The position numbers were made by a program, and so were the translations under genes. From positions 62,001-126,000 of the forward strand of contig JAUVYV010000003.1 in NCBI GenBank assembly GCA_030602885.1: a DNA stretch of 64,000 nucleotides. The letters run 5' to 3'. The DNA comes from Phycisphaerales bacterium (GTDB taxonomy: Bacteria > Planctomycetota > Phycisphaerae > Sedimentisphaerales > Anaerobacaceae). Numbering within the stretch: position 1 is the first letter of the stretch; every line of letters starts with the position of its first letter. This document shows, piece after piece, positions 24,972 to 33,380 of this stretch. Under the pieces are notes generated by a model. That model had not been told where the DNA came from. It saw only the letters and a list, made by a program, of their open reading frames with translations, and did not search any database.

Positions 24972-25305
24972 GAGCAAAAAACTTCCGGAGGATATTCGGC
25001 AGTCAGCTCAACAGACACTTAAATTCACTGCAAACAAGACACTAAGCGGATACTGTGACGATCCTATGCTGAAAAGCGCTGTCGAGAGGCAGTTTGAGAT
25101 AGTCGGCGAAGCATTGAAACGACTCGCAAAAACAGAGCCTGAAGTGGTGGAGCAAATTAGCCGCTATAAACGTATCATCTCTTTTCGTAACATTCTGATT
25201 CACGGATATGATGTTGTTGAAGACATCGTGGTCTGGGATGTTATAAGAAAAGACTTGCCGGTGCTGTTCGAGCAGGTAAATGCGCTGCTGGGCGGCAGCA
25301 ACTGA
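24961..25305 (+). CDS. HepT-type toxin (HEPN/DUF86 ribonuclease)
   Basis: 114 residues from the ATG at 24961, overlapping the MntA-like gene by 11 bases. The HEPN RX4-6H motif is present in 'SFRNILIHGYDVV' (Arg, four residues, His), followed by the Tyr that MntA modifies in characterised type VII systems. 'AVERQFEIVGEALKRLAK' is the conserved DUF86 helix. HepT proteins cut RNA and are neutralised by AMPylation. Because the partner lacks its nucleotide-binding motif, neutralisation may fail or be done by another protein; this is inference. Confidence 0.8.
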   Translation: MRLESKKLPEDIRQSAQQTLKFTANKTLSGYCDDPMLKSAVERQFEIVGEALKRLAKTEPEVVEQISRYKRIISFRNILIHGYDVVEDIVVWDVIRKDLPVLFEQVNALLGGSN

Positions 25306-25410
25306 GACGACACGCCGCGACTATGTACTGCTTCTGACAAGAAGCGAATAAATAACCATTCAGTGAACCAGCGGACTCCGTGTTGACTACTCTTCGTGAG
25401 ACGTGCAATT

Positions 25411-26826
25411 ATGAATAAGGTCTTTTTTGAAAACAAGAGCGTACTGGTGATGGGTCTGGGTAGGTTCGGCGGGGGTGCGGATGTTGTAAGCTTTTTGTGC
25501 CGGGCCGGCGCGAAGGTGACAGTTACCGATTTGTCTGCCCCTGAGCGGCTTGCAGATTCGATGAGTCGGCTTGAGGAGCTTGCAGGCGTTGAATACCGTT
25601 TGGACTCGCATAACAGGGACGATTTTGAGCGAACAGACGTTCTGGTGGTCAATCCTGCGGTTAAGCCCAACAATGAGTATGTTCAGATTGCGCGTAGTGC
25701 CGGCGCGCTCGTCACTTCGCAGATAGAGATATTCTTCGAGCTTTGCCCCGCAAGAATCATCGGCATCACGGGAGCCAACGGCAAGAGTACGACAGCGGCG
25801 TTGACGGCACACCTTTTGAGGGGCAGATACCAGCAGCCAGCCACGGGTCACGAGTCACGAGTCACGAGTCACGAGAGTGTTTGGCTGAGCGGCAACATCG
25901 GCAATGAGCCGCTGCTGACCATACTCGACGAAATCAAAGGCGGCGACCTGGTTGTGCTCGAGCTGTCGAGTTTTCAGATTGAGCAATTGGCTCCAACCAA
26001 CAAGGTGCCGCACGTAGCGCTGCTTACGAATCTTACGCCCAATCATCTGGACCGGTACGGGACATTCGAGGCATATTGCCGGTCGAAAGAGCCCCTTTTT
26101 CAATACCAGAAACTCGATGAGCGTAACCCTGCCGTTTCAATATTCAATGCGGAGGACGAGATTGGCTGTGAGTGGTTTGACAGGTACAGCAGGGAACGTG
26201 GCAGGAGTTGCATGAAATTCTCAGCGGATGAGTTGAGCGGCGGGATTCGCAGCAGGTTTGCTTTGCCGGGAAAGGCGAATCTATCCAACTTGGCTGCTGC
26301 TGTCTGCATTGCGGGTTATTTTGGGGTAGATGAGGGACACATAAGCGATTGTTTGCCGAGCTTTAAGGCACTGCCGCATCGGCTTGAACCGGTTGGAGAG
26401 ACTGAGGGCGTGCGGTGGTACAACGATTCGAAGGCGACGACGCCGCTAAGCGCGATTGCGGCGCTGGAGGCGTTTGAGCAGCCGGTGATTATTATTGCAG
26501 GCGGGTATGACAAGGGGATTTCGTTCGATGAGCTGGGCAAAAGGATAGCGCAGCGGGCCAGGGCCGCCGTTCTGATAGGGCAAACCGCCGAAAAAATTGC
26601 AGGTGCGATTGAAAAGAAGTTAGCCACAAAGGACACAGAGAGGGTCATAAAAGTTGAGGTTGTCGGTTCACTTAATGATGCGGTTGATTCAGCCGGCAAG
26701 CTTGCTGTCAGGGGTGATGTCGTTTTGCTCAGTCCTGCCTGTGCAAGCTATGATATGTTTGACAATTTCGAACAGCGTGGACAGGAGTTTGCGGAGTTGG
26801 TGCGGGCGAAGCAGCGGCCGTTATAA
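25411..26826 (+). CDS. murD: UDP-N-acetylmuramoyl-L-alanine:D-glutamate ligase
   Basis: 471 residues from the ATG at 25411. 'NKSVLVMGLGRFGGGAD' is the N-terminal domain; the ATP loop is 'IIGITGANGKSTTAALTAHLL', followed by 'VVLELSSFQIEQL', 'NLTPNHLDRYGTF' and 'WYNDSKATTPLSAIAALE', the MurD C-terminal lysine region. It adds D-glutamate to UDP-MurNAc-L-Ala in the cytoplasm. An oddity: just after the ATP loop a low-complexity stretch is encoded by four perfect tandem copies of GTCACGA, which inserts 'ATGHESRVTSHES' where other MurDs have a short loop. The frame is kept. Confidence 0.95.
   Translation: MNKVFFENKSVLVMGLGRFGGGADVVSFLCRAGAKVTVTDLSAPERLADSMSRLEELAGVEYRLDSHNRDDFERTDVLVVNPAVKPNNEYVQIARSAGALVTSQIEIFFELCPARIIGITGANGKSTTAALTAHLLRGRYQQPATGHESRVTSHESVWLSGNIGNEPLLTILDEIKGGDLVVLELSSFQIEQLAPTNKVPHVALLTNLTPNHLDRYGTFEAYCRSKEPLFQYQKLDERNPAVSIFNAEDEIGCEWFDRYSRERGRSCMKFSADELSGGIRSRFALPGKANLSNLAAAVCIAGYFGVDEGHISDCLPSFKALPHRLEPVGETEGVRWYNDSKATTPLSAIAALEAFEQPVIIIAGGYDKGISFDELGKRIAQRARAAVLIGQTAEKIAGAIEKKLATKDTERVIKVEVVGSLNDAVDSAGKLAVRGDVVLLSPACASYDMFDNFEQRGQEFAELVRAKQRPL
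25847..25874 (+). repeat. Tandem heptamer (GTCACGA)x4 inside murD
   Basis: Four perfect 7-bp units lie in a row. A change of one unit would shift the reading frame of this essential gene; a change of three would not. The encoded loop lies after the ATP-binding motif. Confidence 0.9.
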
Positions 26827-27069
26827 GGACGTTGGGCCGTGGGGCGGAGAAAATCACAATAAATTTTTCATTATCATTTCCTATAAAGATCGGCCTCTGT
26901 GAATAGGGGGCTTTGGTCTTTTCATCTCGCTGGCGGCGTTTACCGGGTGTTGAGAGAGGTATCGCGGTCTAATCGGGCAGGGCCGGAGCCGGCGACGGTC
27001 TCTAAAGCGGGGCTTTGAAGCGGTCGATTCTGAGGGTGTGAATGTGTGAAGATTTTGAGGGGCCGGCAA

Positions 27070-27462
27070 ATGGAAAACACGCTCGAGCGAAGAAGGGAAA
27101 AACGGCTGAGGTATCACTGGCCCATCTGGTTTGCCGAGGACTTTAACGCAGTGCTCTCTCAGGGTCAAATGGTCGATGTCTGCAGTGAAGGAGCGGCGTT
27201 TACGTGTCGTGCCGACAGTAGCTGCCCGTATCCCGGTCAACAGTTGACGGCCCGATTCAACGTGCCGCGTTACGGGCCCGACGAATCGTTTGACGTGGCT
27301 GATTTTATCCGCTCCGGTCACATCTGCCGGGTGGAGCATGTCAACGGCCATTTGCGGCGAGTTGCGATACGATTCTTCGAGCCGCTGCCTTTCAAGCCGG
27401 GTGAGCAGGAAGAGAATCAATTCGAAACGCAGGAAGACCTTGATGCAATGGCGGTCTGCTGA
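27070..27462 (+). CDS. PilZ domain protein
   Basis: 130 residues from the ATG at 27070 (track start 27046). The basic 'ERRREKRLRYHWPIWF' N-terminus matches the RxxxR part of the PilZ c-di-GMP-binding loop, followed by 'GQMVDVCSEGAAFTC' in place of the usual (D/N)xSxxG block (here DVCSEG), and beta strands to 'RRVAIRFFEPLPF'. Such single-domain proteins act as c-di-GMP receptors. It is a stand-alone gene between murD and cobO, with no linked diguanylate cyclase. Confidence 0.75.
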   Translation: MENTLERRREKRLRYHWPIWFAEDFNAVLSQGQMVDVCSEGAAFTCRADSSCPYPGQQLTARFNVPRYGPDESFDVADFIRSGHICRVEHVNGHLRRVAIRFFEPLPFKPGEQEENQFETQEDLDAMAVC

Positions 27463-27615
27463 TTGCACGTCCTGCGGTTTTTTGAGTATTTGAACACCCT
27501 GCCACTTTCGCTATCAGCGTTTTGCGCACCGCGCTGAAGGTCCATCTCTCTGTTTTAAGGTTGGCCCGAGCGATTTTTGATTTTCAATTTTGGGTTTTGG
27601 CCTTAATATAGCTGC

Positions 27616-28158
27616 ATGCTTGAGAAGGGATTAGTACAGATTTATACCGGCGACGGCAAGGGCAAGACCACGGCAGCGTTCGGGCTTGCGCTGCGGGCGG
27701 CAGGACAGGGAAACAAGGTTCTTATCTATCAGTTCCTAAAACCACCATCACTCGATATCGGTGAGCGCTTCGCCCTGCAGTTAGGCGCGGTCCGCATCAG
27801 GGTAGAGGCCCTCGACGTGCCCTGGGACATGTCAAAGTCGCCCGGCGACGAAAAGGCGGTTGCCCGGACTCGAGTTGCAGTCAGCAAGGTTCTTGAGCGG
27901 CTCGCCGAAACCGCCGAGAAGAGGTTCTACGACGTCATAATCCTGGATGAGATTGTCTATTGCCTTTCGAAAGGACTGACGACCATCGACGAAATCAAAC
28001 GCCTCATCAGCAGAAGAGACAGCCGTGTTGAGATTGTCATGACCGGAAGAGACGCTCCGCAGGAGCTCATCGCGCTTGCGGACCTCGTGACCGAGATGAA
28101 CAGCATCAAGCATCCCTTCGACTCCGGATTCAGCGCCCGCCGAGGCATCGACTATTGA
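27616..28158 (+). CDS. cobO: Corrinoid adenosyltransferase (CobA/CobO/BtuR type)
   Basis: 180 residues. The Walker A loop 'IYTGDGKGKTTAAFGLALRAAGQGNKVLIYQFLK' is diagnostic, followed by 'FYDVIILDEIVYCLSKGL' and 'VEIVMTGRDAPQELIALADLVTEMNSIKHPFDSGF'. It transfers the adenosyl group of ATP to cob(I)alamin or cobyrinic acid diamide. At 180 residues it matches the family. No other cobalamin biosynthesis genes or B12 riboswitch are visible nearby, so it may serve salvage. Confidence 0.92.
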   Translation: MLEKGLVQIYTGDGKGKTTAAFGLALRAAGQGNKVLIYQFLKPPSLDIGERFALQLGAVRIRVEALDVPWDMSKSPGDEKAVARTRVAVSKVLERLAETAEKRFYDVIILDEIVYCLSKGLTTIDEIKRLISRRDSRVEIVMTGRDAPQELIALADLVTEMNSIKHPFDSGFSARRGIDY

Positions 28159-28234
28159 CATTTTTCTCTCGTCGGATATCCTGTCTATATGAAACACCTA
28201 AGCTCAATGGGCTTTTAAAACGAAAGGACCAAAT

Positions 28235-29107
28235 ATGCCAGCACGATTTGAAATCTCCCGACGTCGAGTCTTGACCGGCGCTGCAGGTGTCGCCGCTACC
28301 GGCGTCTTCAATCTGCCAAGAGCTGGCGGCGCCGAAATCCAGCGAGTCGTCAGGAGCGACCGAATCAATCAGTCCGTCAGCAGATGGTGCTACAGCAAGA
28401 TTCCGCTCGAAAAGTTCTGCGAAATCTGTAAGACAATGGGCCTGGTCGGCATCGACCTGCTCGAACCTGGGGAGCTGCCTGTAGTCAAGAAGCACGACCT
28501 GGTGTGCACAATGCTGTTCTCGCACAGCCTGACCGAAGGCCTTGCCCATAAGAAAAACCACGCCGAATGCCTCAGCAAGATTCGCAGGAGCATCGACGCC
28601 GCCTCCGAATTCGGCTTCAAGAACGTTATTACTCTCTCCGGCAACCGCTACGGCATCAGCACCGACGAAGGCATCGCAAATATCGTCGAGGCACACAAGG
28701 AAATCATCGGTTATGCCGAGAAGAAGAAAGTTACGCTTTGTATGGAGTATCTGAACAGCAAGGTGGACCACAAAGACTATATGTTCGACAACATTGCGTT
28801 CGGCGTTGAGGTTTGCAGGCAGGTCGGCTCGGACAACTGCAAAATCCTCTATGACATCTACCACGCGCAGATTATGGAAGGCGACATCATCCGAACTATC
28901 CGCGATTTCCATCAGTACATCGGCCATTACCATACCGGCGGCAATCCCGGCAGGAACGAAATCGACGACACGCAGGAGCTCTACTATCCCGCCATTATGC
29001 GGGCAATTGTCGCCACAGGTTTTTCCGGCTACGTCGCCCACGAGTTTGTTCCCAAGCGCGACCCGTTGAAGTCTCTGGCCGAAGCGATAAAGATCTGCGA
29101 TGTGTGA
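28235..29107 (+). CDS. Tat-signalled hydroxypyruvate isomerase-like TIM-barrel protein (second copy type)
   Basis: 290 residues; AAAGGA upstream of the ATG. The N-terminus 'SRRRVLTGAAGVAATGVF' is a twin-arginine signal. The barrel includes 'KKVTLCMEYLNSKVDHKDYMFDN', 'GSDNCKILYDIYHAQIMEGDIIRTI', 'IGHYHTGGNPGRNEIDDTQELYYP' and 'GFSGYVAHEFVPKRDP', the same signature as the gene at 23637. Metal-binding Glu, Asp, His and Glu positions are kept. It ends 15 bases before ispD, an unexpected neighbour; they may share a transcript. Confidence 0.85.
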   Translation: MPARFEISRRRVLTGAAGVAATGVFNLPRAGGAEIQRVVRSDRINQSVSRWCYSKIPLEKFCEICKTMGLVGIDLLEPGELPVVKKHDLVCTMLFSHSLTEGLAHKKNHAECLSKIRRSIDAASEFGFKNVITLSGNRYGISTDEGIANIVEAHKEIIGYAEKKKVTLCMEYLNSKVDHKDYMFDNIAFGVEVCRQVGSDNCKILYDIYHAQIMEGDIIRTIRDFHQYIGHYHTGGNPGRNEIDDTQELYYPAIMRAIVATGFSGYVAHEFVPKRDPLKSLAEAIKICDV

Positions 29108-29122
29108 CGGAGCGTAGTTGCA

Positions 29123-29863
29123 ATGTCGAAAAAGGTTGCAGCGATAATATGTGCTGCGGGGCCCGGCAGACGGTTCGGCGGTAAGAGAAAAAAGCAGCTC
29201 GTCGATGTGGCCGGCAGGGCGGTCTTTCTGCGAAGCGTCGAGCTCTTCGCCAATCGCGATGACGTCAAACAAGTTCTTCTCGGGATCGCGCCGGACGATG
29301 AGGAGCTCGTAAAGGTAAGATGGGGCGCGAACCTGTCGCTTTTCAATATAAAGATATTCTTCGGCGGTGCAACGCGATTCGAGACCATCAACATCGCCCT
29401 GGGCCTGGTTAAAGACGACATCGACCTTGTTGCCGTTCACGACGCGGCCAGGTGCTGTGTAACGGAAAAGTGGGTCAGTGACGTAATCGCCGCCGCCGCC
29501 AAGACGGGCGCCGCCATACTCGCCGCCCCCATCTCAGCCACCGTCAAAGAGGTCAAGGACGGTATGATAGTCAAGACCGTGGACCGGTCATGTCTGTACG
29601 AAGCCCAGACGCCTCAGGTCTTCGAGACAGCACTTTTGAAAAAGGCGCACAAAGAAGCCGATACCGGCGATTGTGAAAAGATAAGCGATGACTCTCTGCT
29701 GGTCGAGGCCCTCGGCCATGAAGTCGCCATAGTCGAGACAGACTCCTCCAACATCAAGATAACCTTCGGCAGCGATATCGCCATCGCCGAGGCCATCCTC
29801 AAGACCCGCTCCAAACGCAAACCGAAAGGCCCCATCGGCCCATACGCCGACGCACAGTGGTGA
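29123..29863 (+). CDS. ispD: 2-C-methyl-D-erythritol 4-phosphate cytidylyltransferase
   Basis: 246 residues. The nucleotidyltransferase start 'VAAIICAAGPGRRFGGKRKKQL' and 'LVAVHDAARCCVTEKWVSDVI' are IspD signatures, followed by 'TVKEVKDGMIVKTVDRSCLYEAQTPQVFE' and 'VAIVETDSSNIKITFGSDIAIAEAIL'. It makes CDP-methylerythritol in the MEP isoprenoid pathway. The protein has a short basic C-terminal tail. No ispF is linked, although the two are often adjacent in other bacteria. Confidence 0.93.
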   Translation: MSKKVAAIICAAGPGRRFGGKRKKQLVDVAGRAVFLRSVELFANRDDVKQVLLGIAPDDEELVKVRWGANLSLFNIKIFFGGATRFETINIALGLVKDDIDLVAVHDAARCCVTEKWVSDVIAAAAKTGAAILAAPISATVKEVKDGMIVKTVDRSCLYEAQTPQVFETALLKKAHKEADTGDCEKISDDSLLVEALGHEVAIVETDSSNIKITFGSDIAIAEAILKTRSKRKPKGPIGPYADAQW

Positions 29864-30051
29864 TTCTCGTCGCGCGTATTTCGTACTGCCTTCGGCGGGT
29901 AAAATTGCGTACTACGTGAAGGAAAGGATTTAACCGGCTCGCCCCTCAATCCGAATACAATCAGGGCTTGTGGACGTTTTTTCTTTTTTACTTTCCTGCT
30001 ATATGCTAAAATCCGCTCGATGGAACCACAATCATTATCAGGGATGGACGT

Positions 30052-31524
30052 ATGCCCAAGCCGAAAATAGAAACCTGTCAGTACAGGATAAGGGCGGCAC
30101 ATCGATATGAAGTGGTCGAGACGGTTTCGAGGCCGAGCGTGGTAGGCAAGAGATTGCATTTTATAGGTGCAGGCGGCGTGGGTATGAGCGGGCTGGCAGA
30201 GCTTCTCATCAAACACAAGGCCATTGTCAGCGGCTCGGACCAGATGCCGGGCGAGGTGGTCAATCGGCTGCGCAGCTCGGGAGCCGATATAAAAATCGGC
30301 CATAGCGCCGCGAACCTAAGCCCGCAAACAGATGCGGTTGTTGTATCGGCAGCCGTAAAGGAAGACAATCCCGAGCTTAGACTTGCTCGTGAGCTGGGGC
30401 TGAAGGTCTATAAATATGCTGAGATGTTAGGCTGGGTCTTCAATCGCTACCGCGGCATAGCGGTCGCGGGTACACACGGCAAGAGCACCACCAGCGGCTG
30501 GTTGGTGTATTGTCTCAAAGAAGCAGGGGTGGATCCCAACTTCATCGTCGGGGCAGATATCACTCAGCTTGGCTACTCCTCGGGCATTGGCGATGGTGAC
30601 TGTTTTGTCGCCGAGGCGTGCGAATATGACCGCAGTTTTCTGAACCTAAAACCGCAGTTTGCCTGCATCCTTAACATCGAGCCCGACCATCTCGACTATT
30701 ATAAAGACATCGACGACATTATCGACGCATACACGGATTTCGCCTGCAATACAATTCCAGGCGGCACTGCAATAATGAACGGCGACGACAACAACACAGC
30801 TAAGCTCATAGCAAACCTGCCCCACGAGATATCCTGTCAGACGTTCGGCCTCAACGATACCTGCACCTGGCGCGCCGCCAATGTCACCGAAAAAGACGGC
30901 TTGTACGAATACGACATTTACCGCAACGGCGACAGACTCGGCAAAACACGAAACTCCCTGCCGGGCATTCACAACGTATATAACGGCTTGGCTGTGATCG
31001 CTATGGCCATCAACGCCGGAGTCGAACCCAAGGTCATTCTGCAGGTCCTGACTGAATTTACCGGCGTGGACCGTCGGCTGATGTCCAAAGCCGTCGTCGA
31101 TGGTGTAACCATACTTGACGACTATGCCCATCACCCGACGGAAATCAGGGCGTCGCTGCGGGCGATACGCGAAAGGTTCAGGCCCAAACGGCTGTGGTGC
31201 ATCTTCCAGCCGCACCAGTACAGCAGAACAAGGTTTTTGCTTGATGATTTTGCCGAAAGCTTTACCCTTGCCGATATAACCATTGTGCCCGAAATCTACT
31301 TCGTTCGGGACTCCGAGGCAGCCAGAGAAAAGGTCAACTCGCAGATACTCGTTGACAAGATGCGTGCCGGGGGAGCCGATGCGATTTTTATCGACGGCTT
31401 CAGTACGATTTGTAATTATCTGAAGGACAATGTAAGCGCCGGCGATGTGGTCGTCACGATGGGCGCCGGCGACGTTTGGAAGGTGGCAGATGAATATATT
31501 CAGTGGCTTGGAAAAAATCGTTAA
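30052..31524 (+). CDS. murC: UDP-N-acetylmuramate:L-alanine ligase
   Basis: 490 residues. 'LHFIGAGGVGMSGLAELLIKH' opens the Rossmann domain; the ATP loop is 'GIAVAGTHGKSTTSGWLVYCL'; 'CEYDRSFLNLKPQFACILNIEPDHLDYY' and 'DDYAHHPTEIRASLRAIRERF' are conserved MurC blocks. It adds L-alanine to UDP-MurNAc. An N-terminal extension of about 35 residues precedes the core. It starts a murC-murB-ddl-ftsQ-like set whose members overlap or nearly touch, so they are probably co-transcribed. Confidence 0.96.
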   Translation: MPKPKIETCQYRIRAAHRYEVVETVSRPSVVGKRLHFIGAGGVGMSGLAELLIKHKAIVSGSDQMPGEVVNRLRSSGADIKIGHSAANLSPQTDAVVVSAAVKEDNPELRLARELGLKVYKYAEMLGWVFNRYRGIAVAGTHGKSTTSGWLVYCLKEAGVDPNFIVGADITQLGYSSGIGDGDCFVAEACEYDRSFLNLKPQFACILNIEPDHLDYYKDIDDIIDAYTDFACNTIPGGTAIMNGDDNNTAKLIANLPHEISCQTFGLNDTCTWRAANVTEKDGLYEYDIYRNGDRLGKTRNSLPGIHNVYNGLAVIAMAINAGVEPKVILQVLTEFTGVDRRLMSKAVVDGVTILDDYAHHPTEIRASLRAIRERFRPKRLWCIFQPHQYSRTRFLLDDFAESFTLADITIVPEIYFVRDSEAAREKVNSQILVDKMRAGGADAIFIDGFSTICNYLKDNVSAGDVVVTMGAGDVWKVADEYIQWLGKNR

Positions 31525-32371
31525 GGAAAAGCGCCCTCTGGCGAAGGAGACGTGGTACGGCCTGGGCGGGCCTGCGGACTATTTTGTCAGGCCTGAAAGC
31601 GTAGAGCAGCTCAGGGAGGTTGTCGTACGCTGCAACGAGAACAACGTGCCGATATACGTGCTCGGGTTCGGCTCTAATCTGTTGATAAGTGACGAGGGTG
31701 TCCGCGGTGCGGTGGTGCAGCTTAAGGCCGATGAGTTTGCGAAGGTGGAATTTGAAGATGAACGTGTCCGGGCATGGGCAGGAGTGGAGCTGAGCAAGCT
31801 GGTACTGGATTGCGTCAAGAAGGGACTTTCGGGTATTGAGACACTGACGGGCATTCCCGGTTCGGTGGGCGGGGCCGTTCGGATGAACGCGGGGGGCAAT
31901 TTCGGTGATATCGGGGCGGTTGTCGAGTCGGTGACATTGATGGACAGGCAGGGCAACGTTTTTGATAAGAGCAAGCCGGAGCTGGAATTTGATTATCGGC
32001 GCACGAATATCACGGCCAAGTTTATTCTTAACGCTCAGATGAAGCTTAGCAGCGGTGACCCCGAGCAGATTATGCGTACGGTCAAGGAGATATGGGTTTA
32101 TAAGAAGAACAACCAGCCGTTGAATACGACAAATTCCGGTTGTATCTTCAAGAACCCGCGAGGCGAATCAGCCGGGGCGATAATAGACAGAGCGCAACTG
32201 AAGGCCCTGCAGGCCGGCGGGGCGGTGGTCAGTGAAAAGCACGCGAATTTCATCATTGCTCAAAAGGGATGCACCAGCAAGGATGTGATGCAACTGATAA
32301 AACTCGTCAGAGAGCGCGTCAAGAAACGGTTCGATATCGAGCTGGAGCTTGAGATTGAGATCTGGAAATGA
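31490..32371 (+). CDS. murB: UDP-N-acetylenolpyruvoylglucosamine reductase
   Basis: 293 residues from the ATG at 31490 (MNIFSGLEKIVKEKRPLAKETWYGLGGPADYF), which lies inside the end of murC; the track start is earlier. FAD-binding 'VLGFGSNLLISDEGVRG', 'GIPGSVGGAVRMNAGG', the 'DYRRT' segment, and 'NTTNSGCIFKNP' with the catalytic Ser/Cys position mark a type II-like MurB. It reduces enolpyruvyl-UDP-GlcNAc to UDP-MurNAc, the step before MurC. ddl overlaps its stop by four bases. Confidence 0.95.
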   Translation: MNIFSGLEKIVKEKRPLAKETWYGLGGPADYFVRPESVEQLREVVVRCNENNVPIYVLGFGSNLLISDEGVRGAVVQLKADEFAKVEFEDERVRAWAGVELSKLVLDCVKKGLSGIETLTGIPGSVGGAVRMNAGGNFGDIGAVVESVTLMDRQGNVFDKSKPELEFDYRRTNITAKFILNAQMKLSSGDPEQIMRTVKEIWVYKKNNQPLNTTNSGCIFKNPRGESAGAIIDRAQLKALQAGGAVVSEKHANFIIAQKGCTSKDVMQLIKLVRERVKKRFDIELELEIEIWK

Positions 32372-33378
32372 CGATGGGTGTTGCATCTTCTGCAAATGTG
32401 GAATCTTCTGATATCGGCAACGATGTGAAGGTTGCTGTATTGATGGGGGGCGTGAGCCGGGAGCGGGACGTAAGTCTGGCGAGCGGCAGGTTCGTGGCCC
32501 AGGCCCTGCGTGAGGCGACAGTAGAGGTTGTCACGTCGGACATCGGGCCTGACAATCCTGGCATACTGGAGGACGACGGTATCGATGTATTTTTTATTGC
32601 GCTTCACGGCAGGTTTGGCGAGGACGGCCGGCTTCAGCAGATACTTGGGAGCAGGGGGCTTGTCTATACGGGCAGCGGGCCTGAGGCGAGCAGACTGGCG
32701 TTCGACAAGATGGCGACCAAGAAGGTCTTTACCAACTCGGGCGTTGTCACTCCTGTTGCTGTCGAGTTCACTCCCGACATCCCTAAGTCGGACATTCGAC
32801 GTCGGCTCGATGACCTTGGTGGCAGGTACGTCATCAAACCAATCCGCGAGGGTAGTACTATCGGTGTTTCAATTGTGGATGACGCCGGCTTGGCGATGGA
32901 GGCGGCACACAACTGTTACGATGAATTCGGCGATTGCATGATCGAGCAATACATCGCGGGCAGGGAGCTGACCGTCAGCATATTGGGCAATACCCCGTTG
33001 CCAATTATCGAAGTCAGGCCAAAGGGCGGATTTTATGACTACGATGCCAAGTACATTGCCGATGATACCGAGTACCTCTTTGACACGGTGGACAGCGACA
33101 AGCTTGCAGAGGACATCCAAAAATCCGCCGTTGCATGTTTTAATGCGCTCGGATGTCGGCACTTTGGGCGGGTTGATTTTATTCTGGGCAATGACGGGGC
33201 AGCTTACGCCCTCGAGGTCAATACAATTCCGGGTCTTACCAGCCATTCGCTTTTGCCGAAGGCGGCGGCGAAGGTCGGTCTGTCGATGAGTGATTTGTGC
33301 GTCAGAATCGTCAAGTTAGCATTGGCGGGCCGAAGGGCGGAACATCCGGTTAATCCTGCGATGGGCGATACAGGTTAG
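32368..33378 (+). CDS. ddl: D-alanine:D-alanine ligase
   Basis: 336 residues; ATGA overlap with the murB stop. 'KVAVLMGGVSRERDVSLASGRFVAQAL' is the Ddl N-terminus; the ATP-grasp domain contains 'YVIKPIREGSTIGVSIV', 'DCMIEQYIAGRELTVSILG', and 'GRVDFILGNDGAAYALEVNTIPGLTSHSLLPKAA' with the metal-binding Glu/Asn. It makes the D-Ala-D-Ala dipeptide of peptidoglycan. Its presence with murB and murC fits a normal wall, as now accepted for planctomycetes. Confidence 0.95.
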   Translation: MTMGVASSANVESSDIGNDVKVAVLMGGVSRERDVSLASGRFVAQALREATVEVVTSDIGPDNPGILEDDGIDVFFIALHGRFGEDGRLQQILGSRGLVYTGSGPEASRLAFDKMATKKVFTNSGVVTPVAVEFTPDIPKSDIRRRLDDLGGRYVIKPIREGSTIGVSIVDDAGLAMEAAHNCYDEFGDCMIEQYIAGRELTVSILGNTPLPIIEVRPKGGFYDYDAKYIADDTEYLFDTVDSDKLAEDIQKSAVACFNALGCRHFGRVDFILGNDGAAYALEVNTIPGLTSHSLLPKAAAKVGLSMSDLCVRIVKLALAGRRAEHPVNPAMGDTG

Positions 33379-33380
33379 CG

